This document shows positions 8,996-17,368 of a stretch of 64,000 bases of DNA, in pieces. The translations under genes were made by a program, and so were the position numbers. Each line of letters opens with the position of its first letter. Positions within the stretch are counted from its first letter, which is position 1. Under the pieces are notes generated by a model. That model worked only from the letters and a program-made list of their open reading frames with translations. It did not search any database and had not been told where the DNA came from. Origin of the DNA: Bradyrhizobium sp. LHD-71 (GTDB lineage: Bacteria > Pseudomonadota > Alphaproteobacteria > Rhizobiales > Xanthobacteraceae); contig NZ_JAVIFX010000021.1 in the NCBI RefSeq assembly GCF_031157255.1, positions 81,700 to 145,699 of the forward strand, given 5' to 3'.

Positions 8996-9226
8996 TTAGT
9001 GCGAACGATCCAGCGGAAAACGATCATGATTGGTCGCCGAATCGACGAACGTCGGCAACGCCATCCACTGCTCGCGCGACACAACGCGCTCCTCCAGCCC
9101 GACAAGCACGACGAATCGATCTGGGCTATCGAACCGCAGGAAGATCGTTCGACAACCATCCAGCAAGCGGGCACGATCTAGGGTCGACACCTTTGGCCTC
9201 CATTCAGGACTGGCCGGCCGCGACAA
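8996..9226 (-). CDS. Hypothetical small protein (weak call)
   Basis: A TTG-initiated frame of 76 residues contains a protein-like core, RTIFLRFDSPDRFVVLVGLE followed by REQWMALP. An AGGG sequence lies just before the TTG. It sits between the collar gene and cargo genes in the phage orientation. No family is recognised, and the frame could be chance. Confidence 0.35.
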   Translation of the reverse strand: MSRPASPEWRPKVSTLDRARLLDGCRTIFLRFDSPDRFVVLVGLEERVVSREQWMALPTFVDSATNHDRFPLDRSH

Positions 9227-9521
9227 TTAGGCCCTGGTCGGATTCTAGCGTCTCACGCGCGTACACATTGACGGACCTCAAATCGCTCAGCGAGCTTGTG
9301 CGGTAGTTGCAAGGTAACAAGCTGTCGGCCACCCGGGCGCCCCCTCTCCATCGTCTGCATGGAGCTTCGCGCAACAACGAATATCCGACCGATCCGCTCC
9401 GGCCGCGCGAACTGCATTGAAAAATCCAAATGGGGCGGGACCGCTGCGAACTGAACTGAACAGCTGTCGTTGCCATGATTGCGCAACCTCACGCGGGGAC
9501 ACCTTGAAAACGCCAGCCACG

Positions 9522-9788
9522 ATGAGCGCCCCTGAAATCATCGGAGAGATCGAGAACGCGCTCGCGAACGTGAAGGAATCTGCGCTGGCGCTTCTCGGCA
9601 TCGCGGACACGCTTGAAGGCGACAGGCGCTTCATCCTGCAGCAGATCGCCTGGTCGATTCAGAACGAGATTGAGCTCGTCGAAGCATGCTTCAAGGAACA
9701 AACGCAGCGCGCGTCGCAAACGTCAGTTCGCGCCGATCAAACAACAATCGCGCTGTTGAATCCGACGCCCGCGACGCCTGACGGATAG
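9522..9788 (+). CDS. Hypothetical small helical protein
   Basis: The 88-residue product starts MSAPEIIGEIENALANVKES and has long amphipathic helices (ALALLGIADTLEGDRRFILQQI) and one Cys. A TTG lies five codons upstream as an alternative start. It is on the plus strand, against the phage genes, beside the aminotransferase cargo gene. It looks coding, but I do not recognise a family. Confidence 0.55.
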   Translation: MSAPEIIGEIENALANVKESALALLGIADTLEGDRRFILQQIAWSIQNEIELVEACFKEQTQRASQTSVRADQTTIALLNPTPATPDG

Positions 9789-9855
9789 TGCTGGCCTTCC
9801 GAAGTCTGCGGCAAGGGCGCGCGGCCCCCTAACCGCGGACTTCGTAAGTAAACCG

Positions 9856-11232
9856 CTAGGCGACGGCGGCGTCGCCGCGCTTGCGAAACACCGGCTGAAC
9901 CGGACGGCCTACCAGGTAGAGTTCGGGACCTTCATCCAGCGCGCGACGGTAGATCCTGAGCGCACCGTCGACGGCATCGACCGTCTGGTCGATGTCATCA
10001 TTCGAATGCGAATAGCTCACCACGAACGACGGCGCGATCACGCCTCGGCGGATGAGCTCTTGCATGAACAGCGTGCGGAAAACCTGGGACGGCACGCCAT
10101 CACGATCGCAGCAACTGAATACGAGATTGGAGGACCGCCCCACAACCTTGAAATGATCGCTCAGACCGTAATCCGCGACGACAGAGGCTACACCGGCCTG
10201 CAGGCGCTCTCCCTGCCGCTGCAGCGTTTCGACCACGGGCTCATCGCGATAGATCTCCATCACGGCGATGGCGGCGGCGAGCGCATGGGTTTCGGCGCCG
10301 TGCGTGCTCGAGAGCAGAAACACGCGTTCGCGATCGTGGTCAAAGCCGCCAAGCCGCATGATCTCGCGCTTGCCGGCCAGGGCAGAGACTGCGAAGCCGT
10401 TCCCAAGCGACTTTCCGAAAGTCGACAGATCAGCTTCCACGCCGTAGTAGCGCTGGGCCGAGCAGTGTGGCCACCGGAAGCCGGTTATCATCTCGTCGAT
10501 GATCAAGAGCGCGCCATGCCGATGACACAGATCCCGCAAGCCGGCGAGATAACCCGGCGCCGGATCCACGTCCTTGGCCGCCTCCAGGATGAAAGCGGCA
10601 ATCTGTCCAGGATGCGCGGAGAACAGCGCTTCCGCCCCGGCCAGGTCATTATAGCGGAACATCAAGGTCCGGCGCCTTGCTTCGTCGGGGATGCCTGCCA
10701 TCATCGGTGTGGCGCAGATCGCCCAATCGTCATAGGAGAAGAACGGATGGTCCGCGCACAACGCGATCATATCGCGACCGGTGTAGGCGCGGGCAAGGCG
10801 AACCGCCGCGGTCGTCGCGCTCGATCCGTCCTTGGTGAATTTCACCATGTCGGCACCTGGCACCACCTTCAACAGATCCTCGGCGCACGCAACCTCCAGG
10901 TCCGAAGGCCGGGTGAAATTGGCCCCCCGCCGGATCTGCCGTACGGCAGCGGACACGACCTTTGGATACGCATGGCCGAGCGAAACCGCACGCAGCCCCA
11001 TGCCGTATTCGATGAAGGCATTCCCGTCGATGTCCCAGACATGGCATCCGGAACCTCTGGTGATGAAACCCGGCGCCAGCACCGGATACTGATCGTCTCC
11101 CTTTGCGTAGGTGTGCGCTCCACCCGGTATCACTGAATGCGCCCGGGGACGGAGTTCGTTCGAAGCGGTGAAGTGATCGATCAACGTGTCGCCGCGACCA
11201 AGGGCATTCCATTTACGCCCGCCAACTGACAT
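9856..11232 (-). CDS. Class-III PLP aminotransferase, glutamate-1-semialdehyde aminomutase-like
   Basis: The 458-residue protein has the class-III fold-type I motifs. These are PGGAHTYAKG near residue 36, GSSATTAAVRLARAYTGRD for PLP phosphate binding, LLIIDEMITGFR with the PLP-binding Asp, and STFGKSLGNGF with the Schiff-base Lys. It is longer than HemL (about 430) and lacks a heme-pathway neighbour. Homologues occur in surface-sugar and LPS clusters, so amino-sugar or amino-acid modification of a polysaccharide is more likely than tetrapyrrole synthesis. It interrupts the tail module between a shortened virion gene and the collar gene, as phage cargo. A possible promoter lies in the AT-richer 11.25-11.33 kb leader. 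Confidence 0.8.
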   Translation of the reverse strand: MSVGGRKWNALGRGDTLIDHFTASNELRPRAHSVIPGGAHTYAKGDDQYPVLAPGFITRGSGCHVWDIDGNAFIEYGMGLRAVSLGHAYPKVVSAAVRQIRRGANFTRPSDLEVACAEDLLKVVPGADMVKFTKDGSSATTAAVRLARAYTGRDMIALCADHPFFSYDDWAICATPMMAGIPDEARRRTLMFRYNDLAGAEALFSAHPGQIAAFILEAAKDVDPAPGYLAGLRDLCHRHGALLIIDEMITGFRWPHCSAQRYYGVEADLSTFGKSLGNGFAVSALAGKREIMRLGGFDHDRERVFLLSSTHGAETHALAAAIAVMEIYRDEPVVETLQRQGERLQAGVASVVADYGLSDHFKVVGRSSNLVFSCCDRDGVPSQVFRTLFMQELIRRGVIAPSFVVSYSHSNDDIDQTVDAVDGALRIYRRALDEGPELYLVGRPVQPVFRKRGDAAVA

Positions 11233-11446
11233 GTTTGCAATACTCCAACTAAAAACGTCCCAATCCGCAAACGCAGTCTCTCCAGTTAAAGCTCATCTAA
11301 TTTGACAACCATCAAGTCAGCCACGTTTCTGACGCACAGACTGACGCGAGCCGAGAGGTAATTTCGCTTCGGTTGCGGGCATCGCGCGGCTGATTTCCGC
11401 TGAGCTTGTAACGCCTTGTACGATGGCGAATGCGCGCCGCCCGCAG

Positions 11447-11788
11447 TTAAGGCCCAACGCTCCAGATCTGAAACCGGTCGCCGACTGTGGCAGGAATTGC
11501 GTCGGCCCGCGCTGCTTGCGCGTTGAACACCGGAGTAGCGACGCCGCCTTGAAGCATCCGGATCTGCCTGGGATCAACAGATCTACCGTCGGCACCCCGG
11601 CGCCCGGCAAGGCCATCTTCGTTGATCGCAGCTGACAGCTGCTGCGCCGCGCGGAGCCGCTCGATGTTTGCCAGCGTCAGTGCATCACGCTGCGCCTGAC
11701 GCCAGACCTGCGGCAGTTGCGAAAGCCGCGAAAAATCAAGGTCGTCGCCCTGGCTGTAGCTCGGGATGGTGATTGATCCGACAGACAT
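11447..11788 (-). CDS. Virion-protein N-terminal fragment, probably truncated
   Basis: The 113-residue protein starts MSVGSITIPSYSQGDDLDFS and continues with a helical region (RLSQLPQVWRQAQRDALTLA). In related phage modules, proteins with this kind of start at this position, after the ejection protein, are usually several hundred residues long. They often include a transglycosylase or internal virion domain. Here the frame stops after RFQIWSVGP and is followed by the aminotransferase cargo gene. I infer that the 3' part was lost when cargo was inserted. The start lies two bases after the upstream stop. Confidence 0.6.
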   Translation of the reverse strand: MSVGSITIPSYSQGDDLDFSRLSQLPQVWRQAQRDALTLANIERLRAAQQLSAAINEDGLAGRRGADGRSVDPRQIRMLQGGVATPVFNAQAARADAIPATVGDRFQIWSVGP

Positions 11789-11790
11789 TC

Positions 11791-12804
11791 CTACGACCCC
11801 CGCCCGAAAACCGGAATTCTTTGGCCGCCGTAGGCCACGTTGGAGGCCTGGCCATAATCAGGCGGCATGCCGCCGCCGAAGAACGATCCGAACGAGCCGC
11901 CGCCACCACCGAAGCCGCCGGCTGCAAGCGACGCAAGGTTCAGGCCGGCGTTGAGCAGATTCCGCGCCCCCTGACTCTCGCCCTGAGCTTGGAGGTTGTT
12001 CGCCGCCATGTTGCCGGAGACGACGTTGCCGGCCACGCCGACGCGGTTTTGCGCGTCGCCGGTGTAGAGCCCGGACAAGGAGTTGCCGAGCGCGATTTCG
12101 TTCGCGGCCCGCTGCGTATTCACGCCTGCCTGCCCCTGCGCGACGGCCTGCTCGAGCCCAAGCCTTGCGAGCGCGTCTTGTCCGATCACGTCGGAGATGT
12201 TGTTGCGCACGCCGGTGGCGCCGCTCGCGGCCGCCAGCTCGGGATTGATCAGCCCCGCAAGCTGGCTTTGCCAGTCGCCATAGGTTTGATTTGCGAGACC
12301 GGTGCCGTAGGTCAACGCGTCGACGTCGGCGTTGCCGGAGTTCAGCATGCCGGCCGCAGCGCGGCGTCGGTTCAGCGCCTGCAAGCCCTGATCCAGCGTG
12401 AACTGATAGCCCGGCCCGGCCTGAAACGAATCCACGGCGCGCCGATTGCCTTCGGCTCCCCGGACCCCGAGACTGTCGAGATAGAGATCGGTGCCGGCGC
12501 CGTATTTGGACTGCAGCGCTTCGTAATTCTTAAGGGCCGGATCGAGCGCATTGAGCTGACCCGTCCGCCCGGAGTTCAGAATGCCGGTGCCGGTGTTGCG
12601 CAGATCGCCGTACAGACCGTAGTTGCGATCCAGGTAGTTGCCGGCCGCATCCCGCGCGCCTGTTACAGCGCCCGTGGCACGGTTCAAGCCGGCATCCAAC
12701 GCGGCAAGGCTCGTGGTGTTGTACTGACCGAGCGCCGCGCGGTTCTTCTCCGCGGCTTCCTTCTCGGCACCGCCGCCGAACAGATTTTCAAAGAAACTTG
12801 CCAT
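11791..12804 (-). CDS. Phage DNA-ejection / internal virion-type protein
   Basis: The 337-residue protein is Ala/Gly/Asn-rich and helical. It starts MASFFENLFGGGAEKEAAEK, contains the block GPGYQFTLDQGLQALNRRRA followed by AGMLNSGNADVDAL, and ends in a Gly-rich tail (GFGGGGGSFGSFFGGG). These features match proteins encoded next to gp10-like tail proteins in podophage-type modules, thought to enter the cell with DNA. The ATG overlaps the stop of the preceding 48-residue gene (TGATG). The assignment rests on composition and gene order. Confidence 0.65.
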   Translation of the reverse strand: MASFFENLFGGGAEKEAAEKNRAALGQYNTTSLAALDAGLNRATGAVTGARDAAGNYLDRNYGLYGDLRNTGTGILNSGRTGQLNALDPALKNYEALQSKYGAGTDLYLDSLGVRGAEGNRRAVDSFQAGPGYQFTLDQGLQALNRRRAAAGMLNSGNADVDALTYGTGLANQTYGDWQSQLAGLINPELAAASGATGVRNNISDVIGQDALARLGLEQAVAQGQAGVNTQRAANEIALGNSLSGLYTGDAQNRVGVAGNVVSGNMAANNLQAQGESQGARNLLNAGLNLASLAAGGFGGGGGSFGSFFGGGMPPDYGQASNVAYGGQRIPVFGRGS

Positions 12805-12950
12805 CAGGGTATCTCTCCGCGAATTGTCTTGATGATATCGACCAGTGCCTTCAGCCAGCGATACCAGTCAGGGTTCATGCGGCCGTCGGGCATCACGACC
12901 GGCGCAGATGCGTCCGGCGTGGGCGGAACGGGGGGCGATGCTGTCGCCAT
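12804..12950 (-). CDS. 48-residue conserved phage tail-module protein
   Basis: This short gene encodes a Pro-rich start (MATASPPVPPTPDASAPVVM) followed by DGRMNPDWYRWLKALVDIIK. The Asp-Gly-Arg-Met-x-Pro-x-Trp-Tyr pattern is common in small proteins encoded beside phage tail or ejection genes. Its stop overlaps the next ATG by one base, supporting real translation. Function is unknown. Confidence 0.7.
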   Translation of the reverse strand: MATASPPVPPTPDASAPVVMPDGRMNPDWYRWLKALVDIIKTIRGEIP

Positions 12951-12966
12951 CTTTCAATTCCTCGTC

Positions 12967-14382
12967 TCAATTCCTCAACGGCACGGCTTCAAAATCACCG
13001 CCGACCAGCGCGAAATGCACCGGATCGGAGAACCGGATCTTGAACTTCGCGCCCTTGGCCTTGACCAGGCCGAGATTGTTGACGCGCACATTCGGCGACG
13101 ATCCTTGCGGCCCGATCTCGCGCAGCCATTCGTTCGACCAGGAAATGCCGAGGTCTCGTGATATCGCTATGCTGACACGTGGGTCCGTTTCGATCGGATC
13201 GGCGCCCGGCGCGATCCCGACCGCTGCGGTGACGAACAGGTCCAGCCGGTTGATGCGCAGACCGTAGGGAAAACTGCCTTGAGGGCCTGTCTCGATCTCG
13301 GCGATCAGCGGCTCGCCGGCCTCTCGATGCGCCGCGCTGTCGACCTTGTAGATATTGCCGCTTTTCGCATCGCCGCAGAGCCAGTGATCGAAACCCTTGA
13401 ACAGCAGCGAGCCGCGCCACCCTGACCTGTTATAGCTTTGGCGCTCGTGCCAACGCTGCAGGACGACGTCATATTCCCAGGTCCAGTCATCGCATTGCAC
13501 GACGACGAAAGGATGCCCCTGCGTGACATAGACGGAGATTTGCAGCGTATCCTTGTTTGTGACCGCCTCGATCAGCCGGTCGAGATCAGGCGGGCTGATC
13601 TTGGTCGATGCGTATCCGTCCAACTGCCGCACCGTGAAATCGTCGGCGATGAAGAAGATGCCGTAGCCGAACCCCTCCTCATGTCCGCCAATGGCGTACG
13701 GGCCGACGATGCCGCGATCATGGGTCGTGATCGGCGAAAACGGAAAGCCTGTCGCCTCGCCGTTGATACCCCAGAACTCGATCGAGGCGCTTCCCGCCGC
13801 GATCAGCGTATCGCCGCGCGCCAGCACGCGATAGAGCGTGTCCGGCCTGCTCTCTGCTGTAGCCGTATCGAGCGTGTTGATTGCGGTCGAATTCAATCCC
13901 GACGCGCGCATCGCGCCGTTGCCGTAGCCGAAGATGAAGTAGCCTTTGAGGAAACAGACCGAGTTCGGTGCGCCGACATCCGCATCCGGATAAGTCGACA
14001 CCGCCGACGCGGTCGCGACGAATGCGCCGCTGTCCGGCGACACGATCACGAGGTCCGGCGTCGTGCGGTTGTTGCGCGCGAAGAACACCGGATCAGAGCC
14101 GGTCAGCGCGCCGGAGAGATCGCTTCCCGCGCCGCCTGCGGCCGTGTGCGCGCTCACCTTGCCGGACCAGGCCGTGTAGATCAGCGAACCGAGCTGAATA
14201 CCGCCCCGGAAGTTCTCCTCGTTCGTCGTGCCGAAAGGGCTGAGCCCAGGGCAACGCACCAGCTTGAACGCGTTCGGCCCCGCCTCACCCAACGATTCGG
14301 CAAAGCAGTTGATCAGGCGTCCGCCGCTCTCCTGCGGCTTCTGACCGGGCATCGATGTGGTGGGAAGGACGAGTGCTGGCAT
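12967..14382 (-). CDS. P22 gp10-like packaged-DNA stabilisation / tail hub protein
   Basis: The 471-residue protein has a beta-propeller-like composition. Its start, MPALVLPTTSMPGQKPQESG then GRLINCFAE, is typical of the phage gp10 family. The later blocks SIEFWGINGEATGFPFSPI and DRGIVGPYAIGG, and a C-terminal beta domain (INRLDLFVTAAVG), also match. Family members plug the portal after packaging and connect it to the needle. Its ATG overlaps the stop of the gp4-like gene (TGATG). Confidence 0.85.
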   Translation of the reverse strand: MPALVLPTTSMPGQKPQESGGRLINCFAESLGEAGPNAFKLVRCPGLSPFGTTNEENFRGGIQLGSLIYTAWSGKVSAHTAAGGAGSDLSGALTGSDPVFFARNNRTTPDLVIVSPDSGAFVATASAVSTYPDADVGAPNSVCFLKGYFIFGYGNGAMRASGLNSTAINTLDTATAESRPDTLYRVLARGDTLIAAGSASIEFWGINGEATGFPFSPITTHDRGIVGPYAIGGHEEGFGYGIFFIADDFTVRQLDGYASTKISPPDLDRLIEAVTNKDTLQISVYVTQGHPFVVVQCDDWTWEYDVVLQRWHERQSYNRSGWRGSLLFKGFDHWLCGDAKSGNIYKVDSAAHREAGEPLIAEIETGPQGSFPYGLRINRLDLFVTAAVGIAPGADPIETDPRVSIAISRDLGISWSNEWLREIGPQGSSPNVRVNNLGLVKAKGAKFKIRFSDPVHFALVGGDFEAVPLRN

Positions 14383-14729
14383 CAGTAGTACACCGCCTTC
14401 AGTGGTTCGCGGGTCGACTTCGTTGCTGCCATGCGGCGAAGCAGGGCCTCATTCTCTGCTCTCATCTGCTCGCTGCGCTGCTGGCCGAACGACGGCGCCG
14501 CTTCGTTGGCGAGCAGTCGCGCCAGGGCGAGGAAGTATTCGGACTGGATGGCGTCGCTGTCGCCGATGTCGACGACGTCGTCGAGCGCAAGCTGCCGGAT
14601 GAGCGGATCGAGCAGGTTGTCGATGGTGGCTTCGTCTTCATCCGACAGCGACTGTCCGGACGGCAGCACGCCGAGCTCGGTGGCGGCGCGCTCGATCAGG
14701 TCGGTGCGGGTCTTGGTGATGTCGGGCAT
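14382..14729 (-). CDS. P22 gp4-like head-completion / tail adaptor protein
   Basis: The 115-residue helical protein (MPDITKTRTDLIERAATELG...) has the ALDDVVDIGDSDAIQSEYFLALARLLANE block typical in shape of small head-to-tail adaptors. It lies between the capsid and gp10-like genes, exactly where such adaptors are encoded. It would bind the portal ring underneath. Family assignment is by gene order and size more than by a unique motif. Confidence 0.7.
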   Translation of the reverse strand: MPDITKTRTDLIERAATELGVLPSGQSLSDEDEATIDNLLDPLIRQLALDDVVDIGDSDAIQSEYFLALARLLANEAAPSFGQQRSEQMRAENEALLRRMAATKSTREPLKAVYY

Positions 14730-14799
14730 GGAGATGGCTCAAGGGAAAAGGCATGACAGGCGCGGCGCGCGGGTCTGCGCACGCCGCGTCCGTCCCGCG

Positions 14800-15891
14800 T
14801 TACGCCACCGTGGACGACGCGAAGTAGCCGGTGACGACGCCGTGATCCTTCAGTTCGTCGCGATCGGCAGTGCCGGAGCCGAACTGCATCTTCTCGATGC
14901 CGTAGATGGCTTCGATCGCGACGCCGTGCTTGTCGCCGTAGTCGAACGTCTCCTGCTTCGACACCCAGCGTTTGGCATAGGCCGCACCGATCGCCTGCGC
15001 GCCGCAAAGATAGACCGGCACCACCGTGTCAGTGCCGCCGGCGCCCTCGCCGGTGTAGGTCGAGGAGTCATAGAGGCCGTGCGCCTCCTTGATGATCATC
15101 CCGTCCCACAGAAGATCGCCGCCTTTGAACAGGCGCTCGTTCTCCATCGCCAGCGACACTTCCCGTTGCGTGGCGGTGATCACGCTGTCGTTCTTCAGGT
15201 CGCGGAACGCGAGCGGATGCGCGTAGACGACATAGAGATGCCGGCCGTTCTTCTCGGAACGAATGGGCCGCACCTTCGGGTTCGCCCGCGTCAGCGCCTT
15301 CAGCTTCATCGCCGAAAGGGCCGCCGCGGTGAGGATGTCGGCCGTCGCATCGAGCTGGTCCCAGCCGGCCGAGTGGTCGGTGCCGGCGTATCCGGACGCA
15401 AAGTAGACGCGGTCCGCGTTGTCGGCGAGCCAAGCGTCACGCTGTGCCTCCGGGCTCGTCGCCAGCGCGACGCCGTTGATCGAGGCAAGCGCGCGCTCGA
15501 TCAGCTTCTCGGTGTCTTTCAGCGCCCACTCCTTCAGCGTGTGCTTGGCGGCATCCCGAAGCGAGATCGCCGAAAACTGCTCGTCGATCTCGGCGAAGCG
15601 GACGCCGTTGCGGCGCTTTGTGATCGCCACCTCGAACGAACGCGAGGCCATGTCCTCTTCATTGCCTTCCAGCACGTCGCGGCCGGTGACGGCGTCGCCC
15701 GTCAGCTTGTTCACCAGCGCGAAGTTGATGCGGTCGCCCGGCTTCTTCGCCAGGTTCTCCTTGACCTGGATGATCGAATTCTCGTTCGTGCCCATCTCGC
15801 TGGAGTAGCGATTTTCAGTCAGGTATTCGGTGAAGAACTTGTCGTCCCACTGCTCCACAGTGAGACCTGCGCCAACCAGAGAGTCAGCCAT
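14800..15891 (-). CDS. Major capsid protein, N4-gp56 family
   Basis: The 363-residue protein has the N4-gp56/DUF4043-type profile. This includes a helical arm (MADSLVGAGLTVEQWDDKFF), the strand KPGDRINFALVNKLTGDAVT, and FEVAITKRRNGVRFAEIDEQ. Later come YVVYAHPLAFRDLKND and a C-terminal GVAIEAIYGIEKMQFGS. Length is normal for the family, and the gene is intact. It follows the scaffold-like gene, with a host-type palindromic repeat between them (15971-16066), which is unusual for an active phage operon. Confidence 0.9.
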   Translation of the reverse strand: MADSLVGAGLTVEQWDDKFFTEYLTENRYSSEMGTNENSIIQVKENLAKKPGDRINFALVNKLTGDAVTGRDVLEGNEEDMASRSFEVAITKRRNGVRFAEIDEQFSAISLRDAAKHTLKEWALKDTEKLIERALASINGVALATSPEAQRDAWLADNADRVYFASGYAGTDHSAGWDQLDATADILTAAALSAMKLKALTRANPKVRPIRSEKNGRHLYVVYAHPLAFRDLKNDSVITATQREVSLAMENERLFKGGDLLWDGMIIKEAHGLYDSSTYTGEGAGGTDTVVPVYLCGAQAIGAAYAKRWVSKQETFDYGDKHGVAIEAIYGIEKMQFGSGTADRDELKDHGVVTGYFASSTVA

Positions 15892-15970
15892 GTGTGTCGA
15901 TTTCCTTTTCGATTGATGATTGCCGACAGCCGAGACGAGCGTGATCAGGTCAGAGCGATGCGACTAACTC

Positions 15971-16066
15971 CGTCATTGCGAGCGAAGCGAAGCGAAGCAA
16001 TCCAGTCTGAGGTCGCGGCAAATGCCGCGCTGGATTGCTTGGTCGCTTTGCTCCTCGCAATGACGG
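15971..16066. repeat. REP-like palindrome between capsid and scaffold genes
   Basis: The arms cgtcattgcgagcgaagcga and tcctcgcaatgacg are inverted, with aagcaatccag / ctggattgctt inner arms. The same family occurs at 47451-47593 and 51171-51261. It is a host intergenic element that has settled inside the phage operon. Confidence 0.85.
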
Positions 16067-16095
16067 TCTAGGCAGCGCCACTTACTTGACTACGC

Positions 16096-16935
16096 TCAGC
16101 CCGGCCTTCTGCGATCGAAGATGTCGTTGAGCGATGCCGGGCCGGACCAGGCCGGCCCGCGACGGCCACCCACATTGCGGGCACCGGCGAGGTTGGAGGG
16201 CGTGAGCGGAAAGCGCGGTTGCGCCTGTCCGTCACCGAGTTCGGCCAGGATCCTCTCGCGCAGCTCGGCCTCGACCCTGGCCTTGTAGGCCGCGGGGTCG
16301 TCGCCGATCTCGGCACGAGCGACCTGGCGCTGATGCCACCGGACAGCTTCCGCGTAGCGGTTGGGACTACCGACGACGCGCCGGTAGTCCGCAGGATCGA
16401 GCCGTCCCGATTGCAATGCACCGATGAACGCCTGCTCGGCTTCATCCACCGTCCCTTGCGTGAAGCGGTGAACCGCATTCTCGCGGGCAAAGGAATGCAG
16501 CGTCTGATTGATCCGTTCGAACGCCGGCGAGACGGTCTGCGCCACCTCAAAGCGCGTCGCCGCTTCCGGGTTGTCGAAAAAATCAGGCGGAGCCGGCGGC
16601 GCCTGCCGCGGCGTCACCGCCTCGACAAGCTGCGCCATGCGGGCATTGGTTTCACCGAGCTGGCGGCGGAAGTCCGCGACCTCCTCGCTGTAGCGGCGCG
16701 ACCGCTGCCGTTCGGCATGCAGCGCCTGATGCGGGACCATGCGCGTGGCCCCGTCACCTTGCGCCTCCGCCGCATCGGCTTCGGTCGCCCCCTCGGGCCA
16801 GCCTTCGCTTCGCTGCGCGTGAAGGCTTTCGCCTTCCCCTGCCTGCGTCGCGTCGGCCTCGGTTCGCTCTGCGGTCTGTTCGGACACGGCTTCGCCGCCT
16901 CCGGACAGGATGCTGTCCAGCGGTTCTCTGTTCAA
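16096..16935 (-). CDS. Phage scaffold-like protein
   Basis: The 279-residue protein is acidic at the N-terminus (MNREPLDSILSGGGEAVSEQ) with an Ala/Glu-rich coiled-coil-like stretch. It continues with RYSEEVADFRRQLGETNARMA and ends near LAGARNVGGRRGPAWSGP. This composition, and the position directly ahead of the capsid gene, are typical of scaffolding proteins that co-assemble with the coat. The start is TTG with AGGGAAA just upstream. In a contiguous phage module the portal gene would lie immediately upstream; here the portal is about 28.5 kb away. Confidence 0.7.
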   Translation of the reverse strand: MNREPLDSILSGGGEAVSEQTAERTEADATQAGEGESLHAQRSEGWPEGATEADAAEAQGDGATRMVPHQALHAERQRSRRYSEEVADFRRQLGETNARMAQLVEAVTPRQAPPAPPDFFDNPEAATRFEVAQTVSPAFERINQTLHSFARENAVHRFTQGTVDEAEQAFIGALQSGRLDPADYRRVVGSPNRYAEAVRWHQRQVARAEIGDDPAAYKARVEAELRERILAELGDGQAQPRFPLTPSNLAGARNVGGRRGPAWSGPASLNDIFDRRRPG

Positions 16936-17055
16936 AGTCTTTCCCTGTGAAGATCACAAACGCCCGTTGCCCGGCGGCGGCTTCCCGGCTCTGCGCGGCC
17001 GGGATCGCGAAACGCCCGTCATGTCAGGCCGGCGGCGCCCGCTGTTTCTCTGGCG

Positions 17056-17182
17056 AGAAAAAGCAAAGCCCGCGAAGCCTTGCGGCCCGCGGCGGATTGT
17101 TCGGATGCTGGTGTCTAGCAGGCGATCTGCTGGACCAGCAAAAGGAAAAAAGCGGGCCTGTGCAGATCCTGTGAATATCGTC
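17056..17182 (-). promoter_or_regulatory. Leader element upstream of the scaffold/capsid operon (copy 1)
   Basis: This ~125-bp block closely matches 49552-49676. Read on the minus strand it holds CCTTTTGCTGGTCCAGCAGAT, with the perfect palindrome TGCTGGTCCAGCA in it (17129-17141). Then come TAGACACCAGCATCCGAACA and a GC-rich hairpin (around CCGCGGGCC...GGCTTCGCGG) followed by a T-rich run. It lies about 120 nt before the first gene of a phage module in both places. A promoter with an early terminator, of the kind antiterminators act on, is a reasonable reading. A generic dispersed repeat is the alternative. Confidence 0.55.
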
Positions 17183-17368
17183 CTTCAAAATGATGGCGAG
17201 CAAAGCCGCTTCGAACACGTTGCGTCACGCTTGCCGGTCACCGCCAAAGCGACCTGTTGGAGCGAACTGCTTGCAATCCGGCCCGCCGTTGCGTGCTTCC
17301 CCAACACCCCCTATCCTGGATACAAAGTGTCATCTGAAGGCATGCAACATCCAGCCAGAGGTGATCGG

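Noticed and set aside
11773..13161. Plus-strand open frame opposite the ejection and gp10-like genes
   Set aside because: The translation lacks domain motifs and start signals, while the minus-strand genes have overlapping stops and starts and clear phage similarity.
17129..17141. Phage attachment-site core (TGCTGGTCCAGCA) shared with 49624-49636
   Set aside because: No integrase or tRNA is nearby, and the element lies upstream of genes at equal spacing in both copies. Leader control explains it better, although recombination between the copies cannot be excluded.
16910..17368. N-terminal extension of the amidohydrolase into the scaffold gap
   Set aside because: The extension covers the repeated leader element, has no protein-like pattern, and a signal peptide begins at the ATG at 17369 after a ribosome site.
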